A DNA stretch of 64,000 nt from Apiospora phragmitis (lineage: Eukaryota; Ascomycota; Sordariomycetes; Amphisphaeriales; Apiosporaceae). Numbering within the stretch: the stretch's first letter is position 1; each line of letters begins with the position of its first letter. Below are positions 1 through 12,234 of this stretch, piece after piece. Where the stretch lies: positions 6,324,001-6,388,000 of the forward strand of contig JAQQWL010000011.1 of assembly GCA_038363925.1 (NCBI GenBank). Reading direction: 5' to 3'. Position numbers and translations under genes: made by a program. The notes under the pieces are model-generated. The model was given only the letters and a program-made list of their open reading frames with translations. It was not told the DNA's origin and did not search any database.

Positions 1-936
1 ACCCTACAGGGTTCTCTCAGCTCGGATAATAGAATAAAATCGAAGGAGTGTAAATAGTCAAGCACAAAACAGCGTTTGTACTTTGTGAATGTTGCTTGAG
101 CTATGGAAACGAATGTTGATATGAACAGATAAATATTTATTGGTACGACTCCAGTATTACGACGGTGAACTCATATATATAGGTGACGAGGTGCTTAGGT
201 TATTTCGATGTAAAAAAGCATGTTACTCCTCCACCTTGAAAAGACCGACTGGTCAGGAAGTCAGGAATGGTGCACCTCCTTTGGGTAGGAACGACCAGGC
301 TGGCTAGCTGCCTGCATATAAGAGTGCCTGAATAGGTACCTACATACACAAGCTGAGAAAGGTACATCTATGTCGGGTACAGAATCTCGTCACAGCAAGC
401 ATAGCACGTAAAGCCCCTTCAAACCATACAATTCCCTGCAACTAAAGGTGAAAAAGTGGCTTAGTCGAGAGGCAGCAAACCAGCGTAGTCACCATCAGCA
501 ATTCAACATGCAGTGACAAGCTCCTTCTTTTTGGATTTTCTTTGTTTCTTGTCGGGGACAATGCTATGCTGTTACCATCTATCTCTAGCTCCTATGCCGC
601 CAATGCGCTGAATCTGCGAAGACAGGACTGGGAAAATTGACCTGTCTTTCTCATAAGAACGAACCCAATGAATGCTGACACGTGAGTCTACCCCTAAAAC
701 GAAGCAAGAAAATCCCAAAAGACGCCTCGCCATGCGCATAAGCAGTACGGTGCTGCCAGTAACAAGAAAATCAGATTGATTAGGATCTTTTCAGGAAGAT
801 CGGTCGATAGGTTACATGACCCACGGGTGTCAAGGTAGGGGTATCATCATGAATCGTACATATGTAATATGTAGCATTAAAACAGTAAGAGGAATGGAGA
901 AAGAAATCGGACGTGAGTTCGGACTGCGATTAGACA
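1..936. other. intergenic, no gene seen
   Basis: I see no coding frame with family resemblance, no tRNA and no repeat here. The stretch lies downstream of the minus-strand ERF4-like gene, so its right part probably holds that gene's 3' untranslated region. Confidence 0.5.
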
Positions 937-2544
937 TCACGGCTGGGCATCTCGAGTGTGTTCAGCTGTGACGGCTACCTCTGGTTCAGCCGGCAAACCA
1001 GACCGCGAGTTTGGTTGACTGGCAGTAACAGCAGGAGCAATTTCTGGATCAGGGATTTGGATGTCAAGCTAATAGAGAGATCAGTATCCGACGAAAATGC
1101 AGCTGGCCGAGGACATCAAAACCTACATTCATGTACCCAGTTCTCCGCAAAGGGACAATCTTGGGGGCCATTGCTGGATCTTCGGTACCAATGGCCTTTT
1201 CCATCTCGCTGTTCCATTTCTCGATCCACAATTCCAAAGTCTTGAGTCTGGATTTGGTGTAGGTGAGACCCAGGTCGTCCCAGATCCAGCCAGTCACCAA
1301 GCCCATAACACCATCGACAATGTTACGCCAGTAATAAGGATTGAAGATGGGTACCAATTCGTGATTCAGTTTCTCAATGACCCGACGAAATTCTTGTTCC
1401 GTGATGCCGGCGGGATCCAGAATCTCGGGTACAAGTTAGAAAAGGTAGGAGCGAGGTCGCCTTCTAGGAGCCAATCCCTCCTGATTCGAATAACACGCGT
1501 GGCGGCATATTCGGGGGAGTCCATAGGAACATGAGGATTCAGGTGAGGAAAGCAAGGGTGCTGAGGTCCCCATTCTTCTCCCATGTCAGGCTGATCAGGG
1601 TCGCCCATTATGGATGAGTCGGTAGAAGAGATGGGCGACCCAAGACCGTCTGGCAATGAGACGTTGTCATGGCTCCGGCGCGGGGCCAGCGAATCCGGTC
1701 CTCGCTCTAGGTCCTTGGAGAAAGAGCGTCCCCCTTCCTCGATGTCTGATGGCGCCATGATCGCTTTGCTTTTCCCTTTATCCGTCTTACGAGCGTCTTC
1801 CTGCCGGTCCTGGCGAACCAAACCGAAGCTGATGGCTCGAGCCCGGGATGTCACGCTTTGGCCGCGCTTCCGAAGGCCGCTGACCTTGGACCTACTGTCG
1901 CCTCGAGGCCGTTGGTAAGAAGGGCCTGCCTCGGCTTCTTGGTTAGGAGGCGGCTGTAGCCCAGGCTTTCCGTCGAAGGAATGTCGTAGCGACCGGGGTA
2001 AGCTGATGCGATGATCGCCGCTGGCTCGCCCTTCAATTTGAAGGCTCGCGCGTGTCGCAGCTGGATGCTTGTTCTGTCTCTGTTGTGGGAGAGTGAGCAG
2101 CGGATAGTTGCCTGCACCTGTGCCGATAAGGTCTTTAGGGTCCACAGTGTCGTCTATCACGGGATGGTGAAGTGGAACGTTCGGGGGCGGTGGAGTTGAG
2201 GCGCGACGTCTTCGTGATGATTGCTTTCGCGGCGGTGGTCTCGGAGTCGAATTGGTGGGATTCCACAGACGCGCAGCAGCTGGCCGCCCAATAAACCGTT
2301 GTTGGTGATTAGGTTGGGTTGATGGTTCTGCCGTGTACAAGGGTGCCCTTGCCAAAAGATTTCTGCGCGGTGGTTGGCGTGGAGAGGCCTGTTGTGGTTG
2401 CTGGGGACGGTCTTGGGTGGTTACAGCTTCTTCCTGGGTGAAAGTAGTATTAATCGGATCAAAAGATGCTTCAGACTTGTCGGCGTCTCGGCGTAAATGC
2501 TGTTGCTGTTGCTGTTTCCGTACATCTAGGGCGGGCGGTGACAA
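937..2544 (-). CDS. erf4: ERF4/Golgin-A7-like Ras palmitoyltransferase subunit, one apparent frame break
   Basis: Members of this family (Golgin A7/ERF4, PF10256) partner a DHHC enzyme that palmitoylates Ras at the ER/Golgi. The N-terminal two thirds is disordered and rich in Gln, Pro and Arg. The conserved domain reads TRVIRIRRDW...FSNLYP | EILDPAGITEQEFRRVIEKL...FNPYYWRNIVDG. The bar marks a frame break at the GGG run at 1427-1429, where one base appears to be missing (C4 to C3 on the coding strand). A 58-bp intron (1069-1126, GTAGGT...TTAG) precedes the last exon, LDIQIPDPEIAPA..., which ends at the TGA at 937-939. With the break bridged, 2544-937 gives about 516 residues. The 5' end is unresolved: the frame has no ATG before the stop upstream, so 2544 is only the edge of the open frame, and a further 5' exon is likely. 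I am fairly sure of the family from the C-terminal domain. Confidence 0.75.
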
Positions 2545-5500
2545 ACTCGTTGATGGAAGGTTGGCGTGTGAAGCCGTTTGAAAAAGCTACTCGCAGCAGC
2601 CGAACAGGCGGCCAGGCGATAAAGCACGCGAGCACGGCGGCGTCTTGGCTGGCCCGCGTTTCGGCAATTGGAGTCGGGACTACGCAATTGATAAAGTGAA
2701 GGTGTCGTTGATAAATCTTGGGCAACTGGGCTGGGCGAGTTGTTGGACAAGCCACCAGGGTAACCGTTGGGGCTCGGCCAATTGCTGCTTGGGTACTGAG
2801 CCGATATTAAGACTAAAGGCGTACAGTCTCGACGCGAAACCGGCGTTATCGGCGTCGAAATCAGGATGCAGGCCTTGGACTGGGTGGGCGTTTGCGAGCA
2901 AGTCGCTCTTCGTCGACCCGATAGTCCTGGTTGGATGGTGGTGCTGGTGGTGGTGGATTGAGAAGGTGTTGTAGTAAAGCCGGCAGTCAGGGGTCGCGAG
3001 ATGCTCCCTGCACCTGCTAGCCAAATGCAGCATAATGTTAGGCACTGGGAAATTACCTAGTCGCTGTCCACGACCCGGAGGGGACCACTGCTTTTCTCCC
3101 TCTCGCTTTCTTTAACTCTTCAATGCATTCGTCCAGGAACCCGGTTGATAATAGTCAATCAATAAAGAGGTAAGTAATCAATCAACCAAGGCTTAAGTAA
3201 AGTATGTAAGTAGGGGTATTCGAAGGGGTTTGATCGTGTCTGTGTCGCCGGTTGATTGGTTCTTTTTTTTCTTTCTCCTTCTGAGGATTCCGGTTGGTGT
3301 CCAGTTTCAACCCAAGCCCGACTTTGCCGTTCATGATAGGGCTATCGGCTTTTCCAGCCTCACTAACAAGCACTACCTACTACAGGTTAGGTAGAGCATG
3401 TACTTAGCAAGTGAGACAGACCAAGAAGCCGTTGGCGTCGCCGGTGTGTTGAGCTCCGATATGTAAGGTGATGGGTTCCTTCAATTGGGGGATGGTAGGC
3501 CTGATACACCTGCGTCACCCGGTCAAGCCGTGTTCCAGACTAACAAATGGGCGTCCTCAGAGTGACACTGGGGCGGTCGTTTGTTGCTGTTGGGGCTGCT
3601 GTTAATTGCAGAAGAGGCAGTGCTTGAGTCTCTGGTCGATTCACGCCGTCCGCTCTTCTTATTGCTCGACTCGGGGTTTAGTAGGCATCGCCGAGAATGT
3701 CAATGCCGGGTCCTTTCAGCTCTGCGCACACGTCTCGTATAAGTAGGTCTTGGTGTCTCTTTCAACGACTACTCGCCGACCTAAGGCATCATTCTCAAGC
3801 CCGGAAATGTGACCAAGAACAGGGCTTTAAATTGCATACTTGGTATTTATTGCCCCGTGGCAGGAATTTCCCCTGCCTTCTTTCTGTTCCCGCGGCCGGT
3901 CACCCAAACTCTGCTCAGCTGAGGCACCCAACCGTGAGAAGGCCGAGGGTTGGTCCTGTCACTTTCCATGTTTGAGTAGTAGCAGCCTGATGGTGGATCG
4001 ATATCAAAGAGGATCTTCTTCTTCTTTCTTACCAGTCGACTGCGCTACAGACTCTAAAAGCACCACCCAAGTGACCCGGGTAAGTGGTTGGGGAGATGCG
4101 ACTGGGTCAGGAACCACTCGCATCCACCTGCAAGGTACAATTTACGATTACTTAAGCCGACATTGCGCATATCAGTCAATCTATCGTCGTCATCGTCACA
4201 ATTCCATTTAAGAACCTTTGATACCTGTTACGTATGTAGATACGAAACATCTCTCTGATACGAGCATCGAAGTGTATCGATCAGTGATCTTGGTCAAGCT
4301 GAGTGCACCATGCTTCAGTACATGTAAGTAAGTCCACACTTGACTTTCTGATACTATGGGTAGGTAGGTGGTTGTAGTCGTGACGCGCAGACATTGAATT
4401 CGTATGTCTTTTCTTTCCTGGGTGTTTGGCAAACTGATTGTTGCTCGCGTTGTTAGTTACCCGCTTTCGGCCATCTCGTACGCCTCATCGTGTCTGTGCA
4501 TCAACCGCATGGACAGGTAATCAAGGAAACCCATTTGCCATTGATTGCAAGTCATTGCTGCCGTTTCAATCTACCCACTATATGCCGCTCTGTCCTTCTC
4601 TGCATTGCTGATGAGTTGGAAGTAGTGCTACGAGTTTGACGGGCGGCACATTCGGATTTCAATTCAACCGCGTGCCATGGTTGAATGGAATGACTATTCA
4701 AGTAGGTATATACGGAGTATTGACGGCATGAATCATACATACCATGCGGCTGCAGTGTTGAAACGATGCCGCGAATACCCTCGCTTGAGGCAAGAAATAA
4801 GGTCCCGCCTGGCCGTGGGTATGGGTCGTATATTTGCTCTTCTGTTGAAAAGAACATCAACGAGGGGTGCGAGCCTTTTAGCGATCGGAACAAGCGATTG
4901 GTTCATTGCGCTGTAACTGCGTGCGTGATTCCTTCAGGTCTAACGCACTTCGCATTTGCAATGCCTTTGTTTGCAGTATTCCGGTGTCCTGACAACTATT
5001 TCGTTTGTCTCATTGTGTGTTGTGTCGTGGGGTCTGGGTCATTTGGCGCAGCAAGCAGTGGCAACATGTGTATCGTTATTGACACACTTGGCACTGCAGG
5101 GCTTGAAGCCTTAATACCATCAAACGCCTGGTTCATCTGATCTTGCGAAATATTGAGGCTGTTTTGTAGTGTGTAGTGGTACTCCGTACTGGTTGGGAAC
5201 TTGAGACAGCTCCTTGAGGCTCAATCTCCTCTGATGTACACCGGCGTGAAGTTGGGAAGGCTGGACTAGTCAAACCCGTTGCCCCTGTAGTCGTATGTCG
5301 TACAAGTAGCCTGCCTCTCCGGTCAGTCAAACTTATTTCGATCGCAGGCAAATAAGTCGCTCCTTGGTTTGCACATGTTTGAACCATATCAAGAGCGGCG
5401 AGGCGCTGTAGTGCCTTCCCAGACGAGGGTCATCATTGACCCTGAGCCTTGTGCCTGTGATATTCACATAGCAGCAGAAAACGAGAGGCGACTGCCGATT

Positions 5501-5617
5501 GTGTACAGTGCATTTACGGTGCCGTTAAAGCAATCTCAGTTATTTAGGCGAGTTTATACTGAAATGGTTTAGTCAAGACAATTAGAGCATATATATATAT
5601 ATATATGTATATATACT
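2545..5617. other. gene-poor region between ERF4-like gene and AT-rich element
   Basis: The left part must hold the promoter and perhaps a first exon of the minus-strand ERF4-like gene. The rest has only short, overlapping frames on both strands without recognisable motifs. An (AT)n microsatellite at about 5589-5614 directly precedes the left inverted repeat of the AT-rich element. Confidence 0.5.
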
Positions 5618-5678
5618 TACTAGTGAGCTTAGATTAATTAGTAAGCTCACTATATTAGAATATAATGAGACTTAAAAC
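5618..5678 (+). repeat. left terminal inverted repeat
   Basis: It begins TACTAGTGAGCTTAGA and pairs with 11164-11224. Within it GTGAGCTTA and TAAGCTCAC form a perfect inner palindrome around a 10-base loop, so the end could fold back on itself. This copy carries most of the C-to-T and G-to-A changes that distinguish the two ends. Confidence 0.88.
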
Positions 5679-6715
5679 TTTAATATACTTTAAAACCTTA
5701 AGATAATTAACTTTAATAAATAGTATAAATTTTATATTAAAAATATTATATTTTATTATACTTTAATATAAAATTACTTTATATTAATTATTATATTAAT
5801 AATGTTTATAAGTTATTAAAATTAAAGTTAAAATTAATTATATATAAGATTAAAATACGTTAATTTTTATTATTTTATTACGTTTTATTAATATTATTTA
5901 CGTTTAATTATTAATTAATTAAGTTTATTATAAAATAATAAATAAAAAAAGCTTAAATAAAACCGCTTTTTTATACTTATAATTATTATTACTCGTATTA
6001 ATTTTAATATTAATATAAAATATATTTTATATTAATATTAAAATTATTTTAAAGTAATAATATTAATATTTTAAATATAAAACCGATTTTAAACAAAGGC
6101 TTATTATTAAGCTATTAACTTTTTAATATTTATAAAAATTACATTATTATAATTAAGTTTTTTAATTAATAAAAGGTAATTAATATTATTAAAAAAATAA
6201 AATCTTCCTCGCTTTTTTTCTTTTATTAATTAATTAATAAATTTATAAAATCGTTATTTATTATTTTTTTAACTATGTTTTTAAATCTTTTATTTAATAC
6301 TTCTTTATTAATTATTATATCTTAATTTATATACGTATAAACCTTTATTATTTAATTTAATTCTTTTTCTTATTTTTATAACTATTATTTAATAGCGTTA
6401 TTTATTATAAATTCGTTAAGCTTAAAGATTTTTTTAATTCGCTATAATTTATTTTAATCGCGGCGGCGTTAGTTTTTTTCGTTCGTTAACTATTATTATA
6501 TTAATTATATTAATAAGATATTAAATTATTTCTTAATTTAATAATAAAAAAATTAAATTAATAATCTTTATATATTTATTAAAAATGTATAGACTAAATA
6601 ATCTAGCTTATTAAAAAACTTAATTTATAATAAAAATAATATATATATTATTAATTATTTTTTATTAATAAACGTTTACTTAAAAGGGTTAAATATAAGA
6701 TTAAAATTAAAAAAG

Positions 6716-6832
6716 TATCACGACTTAACCCGACGACACGGCCAGTACCCACCCCCGGGGCGGAACTATAATAACTCGAAGCGCTTACAAGGTTTTAAGC
6801 GCGGCTTAACCCCGCCGGTTAATGTATATAGT
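6716..6832. other. GC-rich island inside the AT-rich element
   Basis: About 115 bases of much higher GC content sit in nearly pure AT sequence. They include a CCCCCGGGG core and an inverted repeat (GCGCTTA ... TAAGCGC). Either this piece escaped RIP or it was inserted later. No coding frame is seen. Confidence 0.6.
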
Positions 6833-7768
6833 TTTATTTATAATAATAATTTATACTTAATATAAATATAATATAATAATATTTTCGTAATAAAATAAAT
6901 TAAGAAATATTAAAAAATATATAAATATTAATTAAAATAAAAAAGAAATTACGTAACGGATCTCGAGATTTTAACGAGATTTCGCGAGATTCGCGAGATC
7001 TTTAAATTAATTAAAAAAAAACGAGATATATAACAATAAATATTTTTAATAATTTTATTATATAAATCTTTTTTACTAATTAGTTTTATTTTTATTTTAT
7101 AAATTAAAATATTATTACTTATTATATTAATAAGGCGTTTTTTTATTACACGTTTAAATATTGCTTTAAAACATAAATAGCATTTATTATAAAAAGTTTA
7201 AACTTACTTTTTTAAAACTTAACATTAAGGCTTTTTTAAAAAAGCAGCGTTATATATTTTAATAAAGCTTCTAATAAAACTAAAATAAGAGAATAATATC
7301 TCTTTTATTATTATATATTGTTTAAGGATTTATTAATATTTTTATAAAAAAAACTTTAAAAACTATTAAACTAAGAGGTTAAAAGAGATAAATATAGTGC
7401 GAAGGTATAAATAATAATATAATATTAAATTATAAACTTATTATATATTTATTAAGTTTTAATACTATAGTAATTATATTTCAATTAAATCAATAAAATA
7501 GAAAATATAATTTATTTTCCATTAATAACTTTTAATTAAAAGGTAAAAGATTAATTTAAAAAATACTTATTAAAGTATTTTAATTAATTTAATATCGTTT
7601 ATTTAATAATAAAAGCGTTATTCTTATTAATATTTTCGTTATACTATAACGCTTAATATAGCTATAATTAAATTTCTATTAAAAGCTAATTTAATATTAA
7701 TTATAGTATTAAATTTTTAATTATTAAAATCGATTTAATATTATTTTCTATATATTTTATAAATAAAT

Positions 7769-8007
7769 AATTTAATATAATAAATTTTTATAATATAGTT
7801 TAATATGGTATAAAAGTATATTAAAGTTAAAAAAGGCTTTGTAATTATATATCATAACTATACACTTAAAAGAAATAAATTAATATACGTTTAAATATTA
7901 AAGACTTATATAGATAATATAAGATAGATTTAGTAAATAAATACAAAACTTAAATCTTTAAACCCTCGGTTTTTAAAATTTACCACGTTAGTTAAATATT
8001 TATATAG
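7769..8007 (+). repeat. internal direct repeat, copy 1
   Basis: This copy aligns with 10223-10457 at a nearly constant offset of about 2.45 kb. The shared blocks include TATTAAAGTTAAAAAAG, AATATACGTTTAAA, TTTAAACCCTCG and TTACCACGTTA. Differences are mostly T/C and A/G, as expected if RIP hit both copies. It could be a long terminal repeat of a nested retroelement or an internal duplication. Confidence 0.75.
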
Positions 8008-8724
8008 TAGCACCTCTTTATATTTAAAATAATAAAAGCTTTTAAAAAAGTGAAAAAGTTATTACAACCGTTAATATTATATATCTTTATATATAAAAAC
8101 GTTTTTAAATACCCTTAAAGAATAAAAATAACTATAAAATTATTTAATAATATTATTAAGTAGACTTTCGTATACGAGGACCTTTTATTAGTAGAAATAA
8201 TAAAGTTAAAAAGATTTATTTATATTATTATATAAAAATAATTAATATTACTTTTTAATTTAAGCTTTAAAAAATGCTTTTATTTAAAGGCCGTAAGAAT
8301 TTAATAAATAAAAAACCTTATTAAAAATATACGAGTATTTACTCGATACGTTATATAATTTTTAAAAAATACTTAATATATAATAAAGTTTAAAAAGAGG
8401 GTTAAAAACGTTTAATTACGTTTAAATAACGTTTTAATATAGCTTTATAAAAAATAAAAGTAGTATTTAAGTTATTTTATTTAAAAGTAGAAAATATTAT
8501 TAATAAAAGAGATAAAGCTATTTAATAATAACTTAGTTAAGTTAATTAATTTTACGTTATTAAATATATAATTATTTTTAAAATTAGCTAATCGTTAATA
8601 ATTAAAAGAAATACTTATATTAATCGCTTATTAATAATTAAATTAAAGCGTTATAGAAAAATATAAGCTACGAGTTAATAATAATGTTATAGTGCGTTTA
8701 AACTAACTACTACGCTATAAAGTA

Positions 8725-8816
8725 AAAGCTTCGGAAATAACTAAACGGTTATTTCTGTTTAATTCTACGCCTTAAGTGCTACCCCGGGGGGACTAACCCG
8801 CCGATCGTAGTAAATA
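8725..8816. other. second GC-rich island inside the AT-rich element
   Basis: About 90 bases of mixed composition with a CCCCGGGGGG core and a CTAACCCGCCGATCG stretch. Short words (the C4G4 core and a TAACCCG block) are shared with the island at 6716-6832, but in a different order, so homology between the two is only suggested. Confidence 0.5.
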
Positions 8817-10222
8817 AAACCTTATTTTAAGTAAAGTTTATAAAAGAAAAAATAAAGCGTTATATATTATTAAACGAGAGCGAAAACAATTATTAAATAA
8901 TTTTTATAACTTAAATATATTAAAATTAAATAAGAATAAAATTAAAAAAAATTTAATTTTAAACTTTATTAAATTTAATACTATTAAAGTTTATGTTTAA
9001 TCATCGATTTAATTTAAAGTAATAAAATTTTATTATTAACAAAAAACTAAAGTAAAGCTTAAATATTGTTTTTAATTAGCTTATATTTTAATATAACTTT
9101 TATAAAGTTATTAAATAAGTTAAGTATAATTTTAATACTTTAATTTACTTTTATAATAAAAAATAATTAATAATCATTAATAATAATTAATTGAAGTTAG
9201 AATTAATCGATTATTATATTAATAAATCACGAATAATAATCGTTTATTATAAAAGAAGTCGTTATTTAAATAAGTTTTATAAAAAACTAAATTTTAATAT
9301 CGAATTAGAAAAGCGACCTTATTATATATGTATTATTATTTAATAACTTTATTTATAAGTATAAGCTTTTTTTAAAATAGTAATAAATTAAAAGAATATA
9401 TTATAATACTTTAATTTCTAAATAACGTTAAAAGAAATAAAAAAGCTTTTTATAATATTAATTTAATTATAAGCCGAAATTATAATAGTTTTATAATAAG
9501 TTTAAAAATAGCTTTTTTAATTATTATTATTTAAAGATTAAAAGATTAAAGCTTTTTTATTACGTTAATATTTATAATAATATAGTCGCTTTTTAACGAG
9601 GTAATAAAAAATATAACCGTAGTAATAATAATTTAAAAAGCTTTAATAAATACGTAAATATACGTTATTAACGATATAATAAAACCGGCTATATACTTAA
9701 AAATTATCTCGAATCGATAAATATATTTAATAAAGTGATTACTTTATTAAAAAGTTTAATAAATATTAATTACGTATTACTTAATATAATTTAAAATAAT
9801 CTATTAACTTATAGAAATATTTTTATAATATAGTTTAGAAATAAAATAAGCTTAAAAGTTATTTATTTAAACTAAGTTTAATTTTAGTTTTAAAATAACA
9901 AGATTTAAAACCTATTTAAATATATTATTAATTAATATAAAAAAGTGAGAAATACTTTTAATACTACGTTTAAGAGGTTAAAAAAAACCTTTTATATAAT
10001 ATCCTACTATTCTTTACTCGTTATTAATAAGTTTAAAGATTTTAATAAGTTAATTATATTAAATAATGAATTAAAAGCGTTAAAAGGCGTTTAAAAAAAC
10101 ACGATAATATACTTTATAACTTTAATAAAGCCGTACGAAAATAAAGGATTACGATTTAATTATTAAATATAAGAGCTTAAAAATATATTATAATATATCG
10201 TTAAAAAAGCGTGTAAGTAATT

Positions 10223-10457
10223 AATTTAATATAATAACACGTTATAATATAATTTAATATTAAATAGAAATATATTAAAGTTAAAAAAGCCTTATATACC
10301 TTATATAATAAGCTTATATTTAAAAAAACCCTAATATACGTTTAAACATTAAAGACTTATATATATAATATAAAGTAAACTTAATAAATAAATGCGAAAT
10401 TTAAAGCTTTAAACCCTCGCCTTTTAAAACTTACCACGTTAATCGAATACTTATATA
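10223..10457 (+). repeat. internal direct repeat, copy 2
   Basis: This is the partner of 7769-8007, in the same orientation, with diverged AT-rich sequence between conserved blocks. The 2.2 kb between the copies contains no readable frame. Confidence 0.75.
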
Positions 10458-11163
10458 CTTTATTTTAATTATAATAATAATTTAACTCGTTAACTTAATT
10501 TTTTATTAATTAAACTTAATTAATAATTAAATTTTTATTTATATTCTTTAATAAAGCTTTAAAGTTATAAAGTTAAAATTAATTTTTTTAAAACTAATTT
10601 TTTATTATATTATAAATAGGCCTATAAAATTAATTTTTAAGATTTTATTAATTATCTTTTATAAAGTAGCTTTATATATTATAAATCCCTTTTTTATAAT
10701 AATATAATATATATAAAAATTAATAAATCTTTTAATTTTATTAATAGATTTAATTTCTTAATATAATAATATAATTTTATACTAAGCTTATATTATTTTA
10801 TTATTTAAAACTATAAATAAATTAATATTTTACTAGTTATTTTTAATATATTTTAAAATTATATAATAATAAATTTAATAAAAAAAATGTTTAAGCGATT
10901 AATTAAAGTTATTATACGCTTAAAAACACACTTTTTATATATGTTACGTTTATTATACCGCTGTTAATTTACTTTATAGTGAAAAAACATCTTTATTTTT
11001 TATATTAATTAAAAAATAAACGTAAATATAATATAACTATTATTAAATATAATGAAAATTATAATATAACTTAAATATATATAACGCGTTAAACAGTAAT
11101 TTACGCGTTTTAATAATGTTTTAATATTAAAACTAATCTTAATTAAAAGCTAACTGTCCTAGG

Positions 11164-11224
11164 GTTTTAAGTCTTACTGTATTCTAATATAGTGAGCTCG
11201 CCAGTTAGTCTAAGCTCACTAGTA
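11164..11224 (-). repeat. right terminal inverted repeat
   Basis: This is the reverse complement of the left end and is less mutated: it keeps the C and G bases at most of the eight differing positions. The inner palindrome survives as GTGAGCT...AGCTCAC. Normal-composition DNA resumes immediately after it. Confidence 0.88.
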
Positions 11225-12234
11225 TGTATATGCAGCTGGAAAATCTGTGGTATATGTCAACTGAAAGGGGTCCTGACAGAGTGGCTTTTGGTGGTACATT
11301 ACATGCCTGGCGGCATTGCTATTGAAGACAAGACAGCGGACACGCGGATCGACGTTAGGCTTGACTGGTTACCTACCTCCTAGGTTCACAGGCAATCCCC
11401 ATCGTGAAGTGCCGTTTTCTGGGGGCGCCCCGCTACAGCTCTCTGGTAGTGCTGTCATCATGCTTATGGCTTGTGGGTGGTTAGTGGATTTCATGGGGAA
11501 GGGGTCATGGGTTATAGAACAAGTCGATATTGAACCCTTTGCCTGCAGATTAATCAATTGCACATTATAATTGTCATGTATAAATATATATTGATATATA
11601 ATGTAGTACATGTGTCCTTGTAGGCGTGGTGCCTACTTCAAGTTGGAGTGCCCAGTCTGGTCTGATGTGATGGATGATGATGACCTACTTGATGTTGTGT
11701 TTACTCGACCTAAATATCTAATGCCCCTCTATTTACGGCTGGTAGAATGTACTTTGTTTCTTACCTCCGTAATAATTTGGGCAAGAACGCCATGTGTGAG
11801 TACTTGTACGGGAAGTACGAAAACGAAGATTTCTTAGTTTTAAGGGAGGCAGGTAGTGTATCGATCCTAGTGTATGTGGCAGCTGAGAACCGGCTGGGCA
11901 TTAGCTAACTCTCTCATCAACTGTCTCTTCCCGCCTCCGACACTTCGACCATTCTTGACCAAAACACCTGCCGTACAGGAAAGAGAAAAGACCATTCTCC
12001 ATGCCATCTTTCCTCGCAGAGCTAGCTCGCGGCCCCCCTCATTTTCAGCTTGGTTAGAGCTGGCCTCGTACATACATGCCACTCTGATATCCCGACTCGA
12101 CCACATCATTACTATACTCGTATGCGCACGACTTTAACCCGGCTTTCTTTCTCGCGTCGGCCCGTCTCGCATCCCTTCGTGATTCTAAAATCCGACCGGC
12201 TATGCGCTCGTGCGGTTTGTTCTTCACGTCGGCC
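11225..12234. other. intergenic, no gene seen
   Basis: Normal composition resumes here. Only short frames without family features are present. The right part presumably carries the promoter of the plus-strand membrane protein that starts at 12235. Confidence 0.5.

Larger units (their letters stand above)
5618..11224. mobile_element. RIP-degraded DNA transposon-like element with 61-bp terminal inverted repeats
   Basis: Composition changes abruptly at both ends, to sequence that is almost all A and T with no open frame of any length. The two edges are inverted copies of each other: 5618-5678 and the reverse complement of 11164-11224 match at 53 of 61 positions. All eight differences are transitions, and seven are the C-to-T or G-to-A type on the left copy. 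A TA dinucleotide at each outer edge (5618-5619 and 11223-11224) could be a target-site duplication, as made by Tc1/mariner-type elements. RIP is a fungal process that mutates repeated DNA with C-to-T changes and would explain both composition and transitions. No transposase can be read, so the class is unknown; at 5.6 kb the element may also hold nested insertions. Confidence 0.85.

Noticed and set aside
5618..11224. AT-rich block as mitochondrial DNA or centromere
   Set aside because: There are no mitochondrial genes or rRNA/tRNA in it, and it is bounded by matching inverted repeats, which fits a transposon mutated by RIP.
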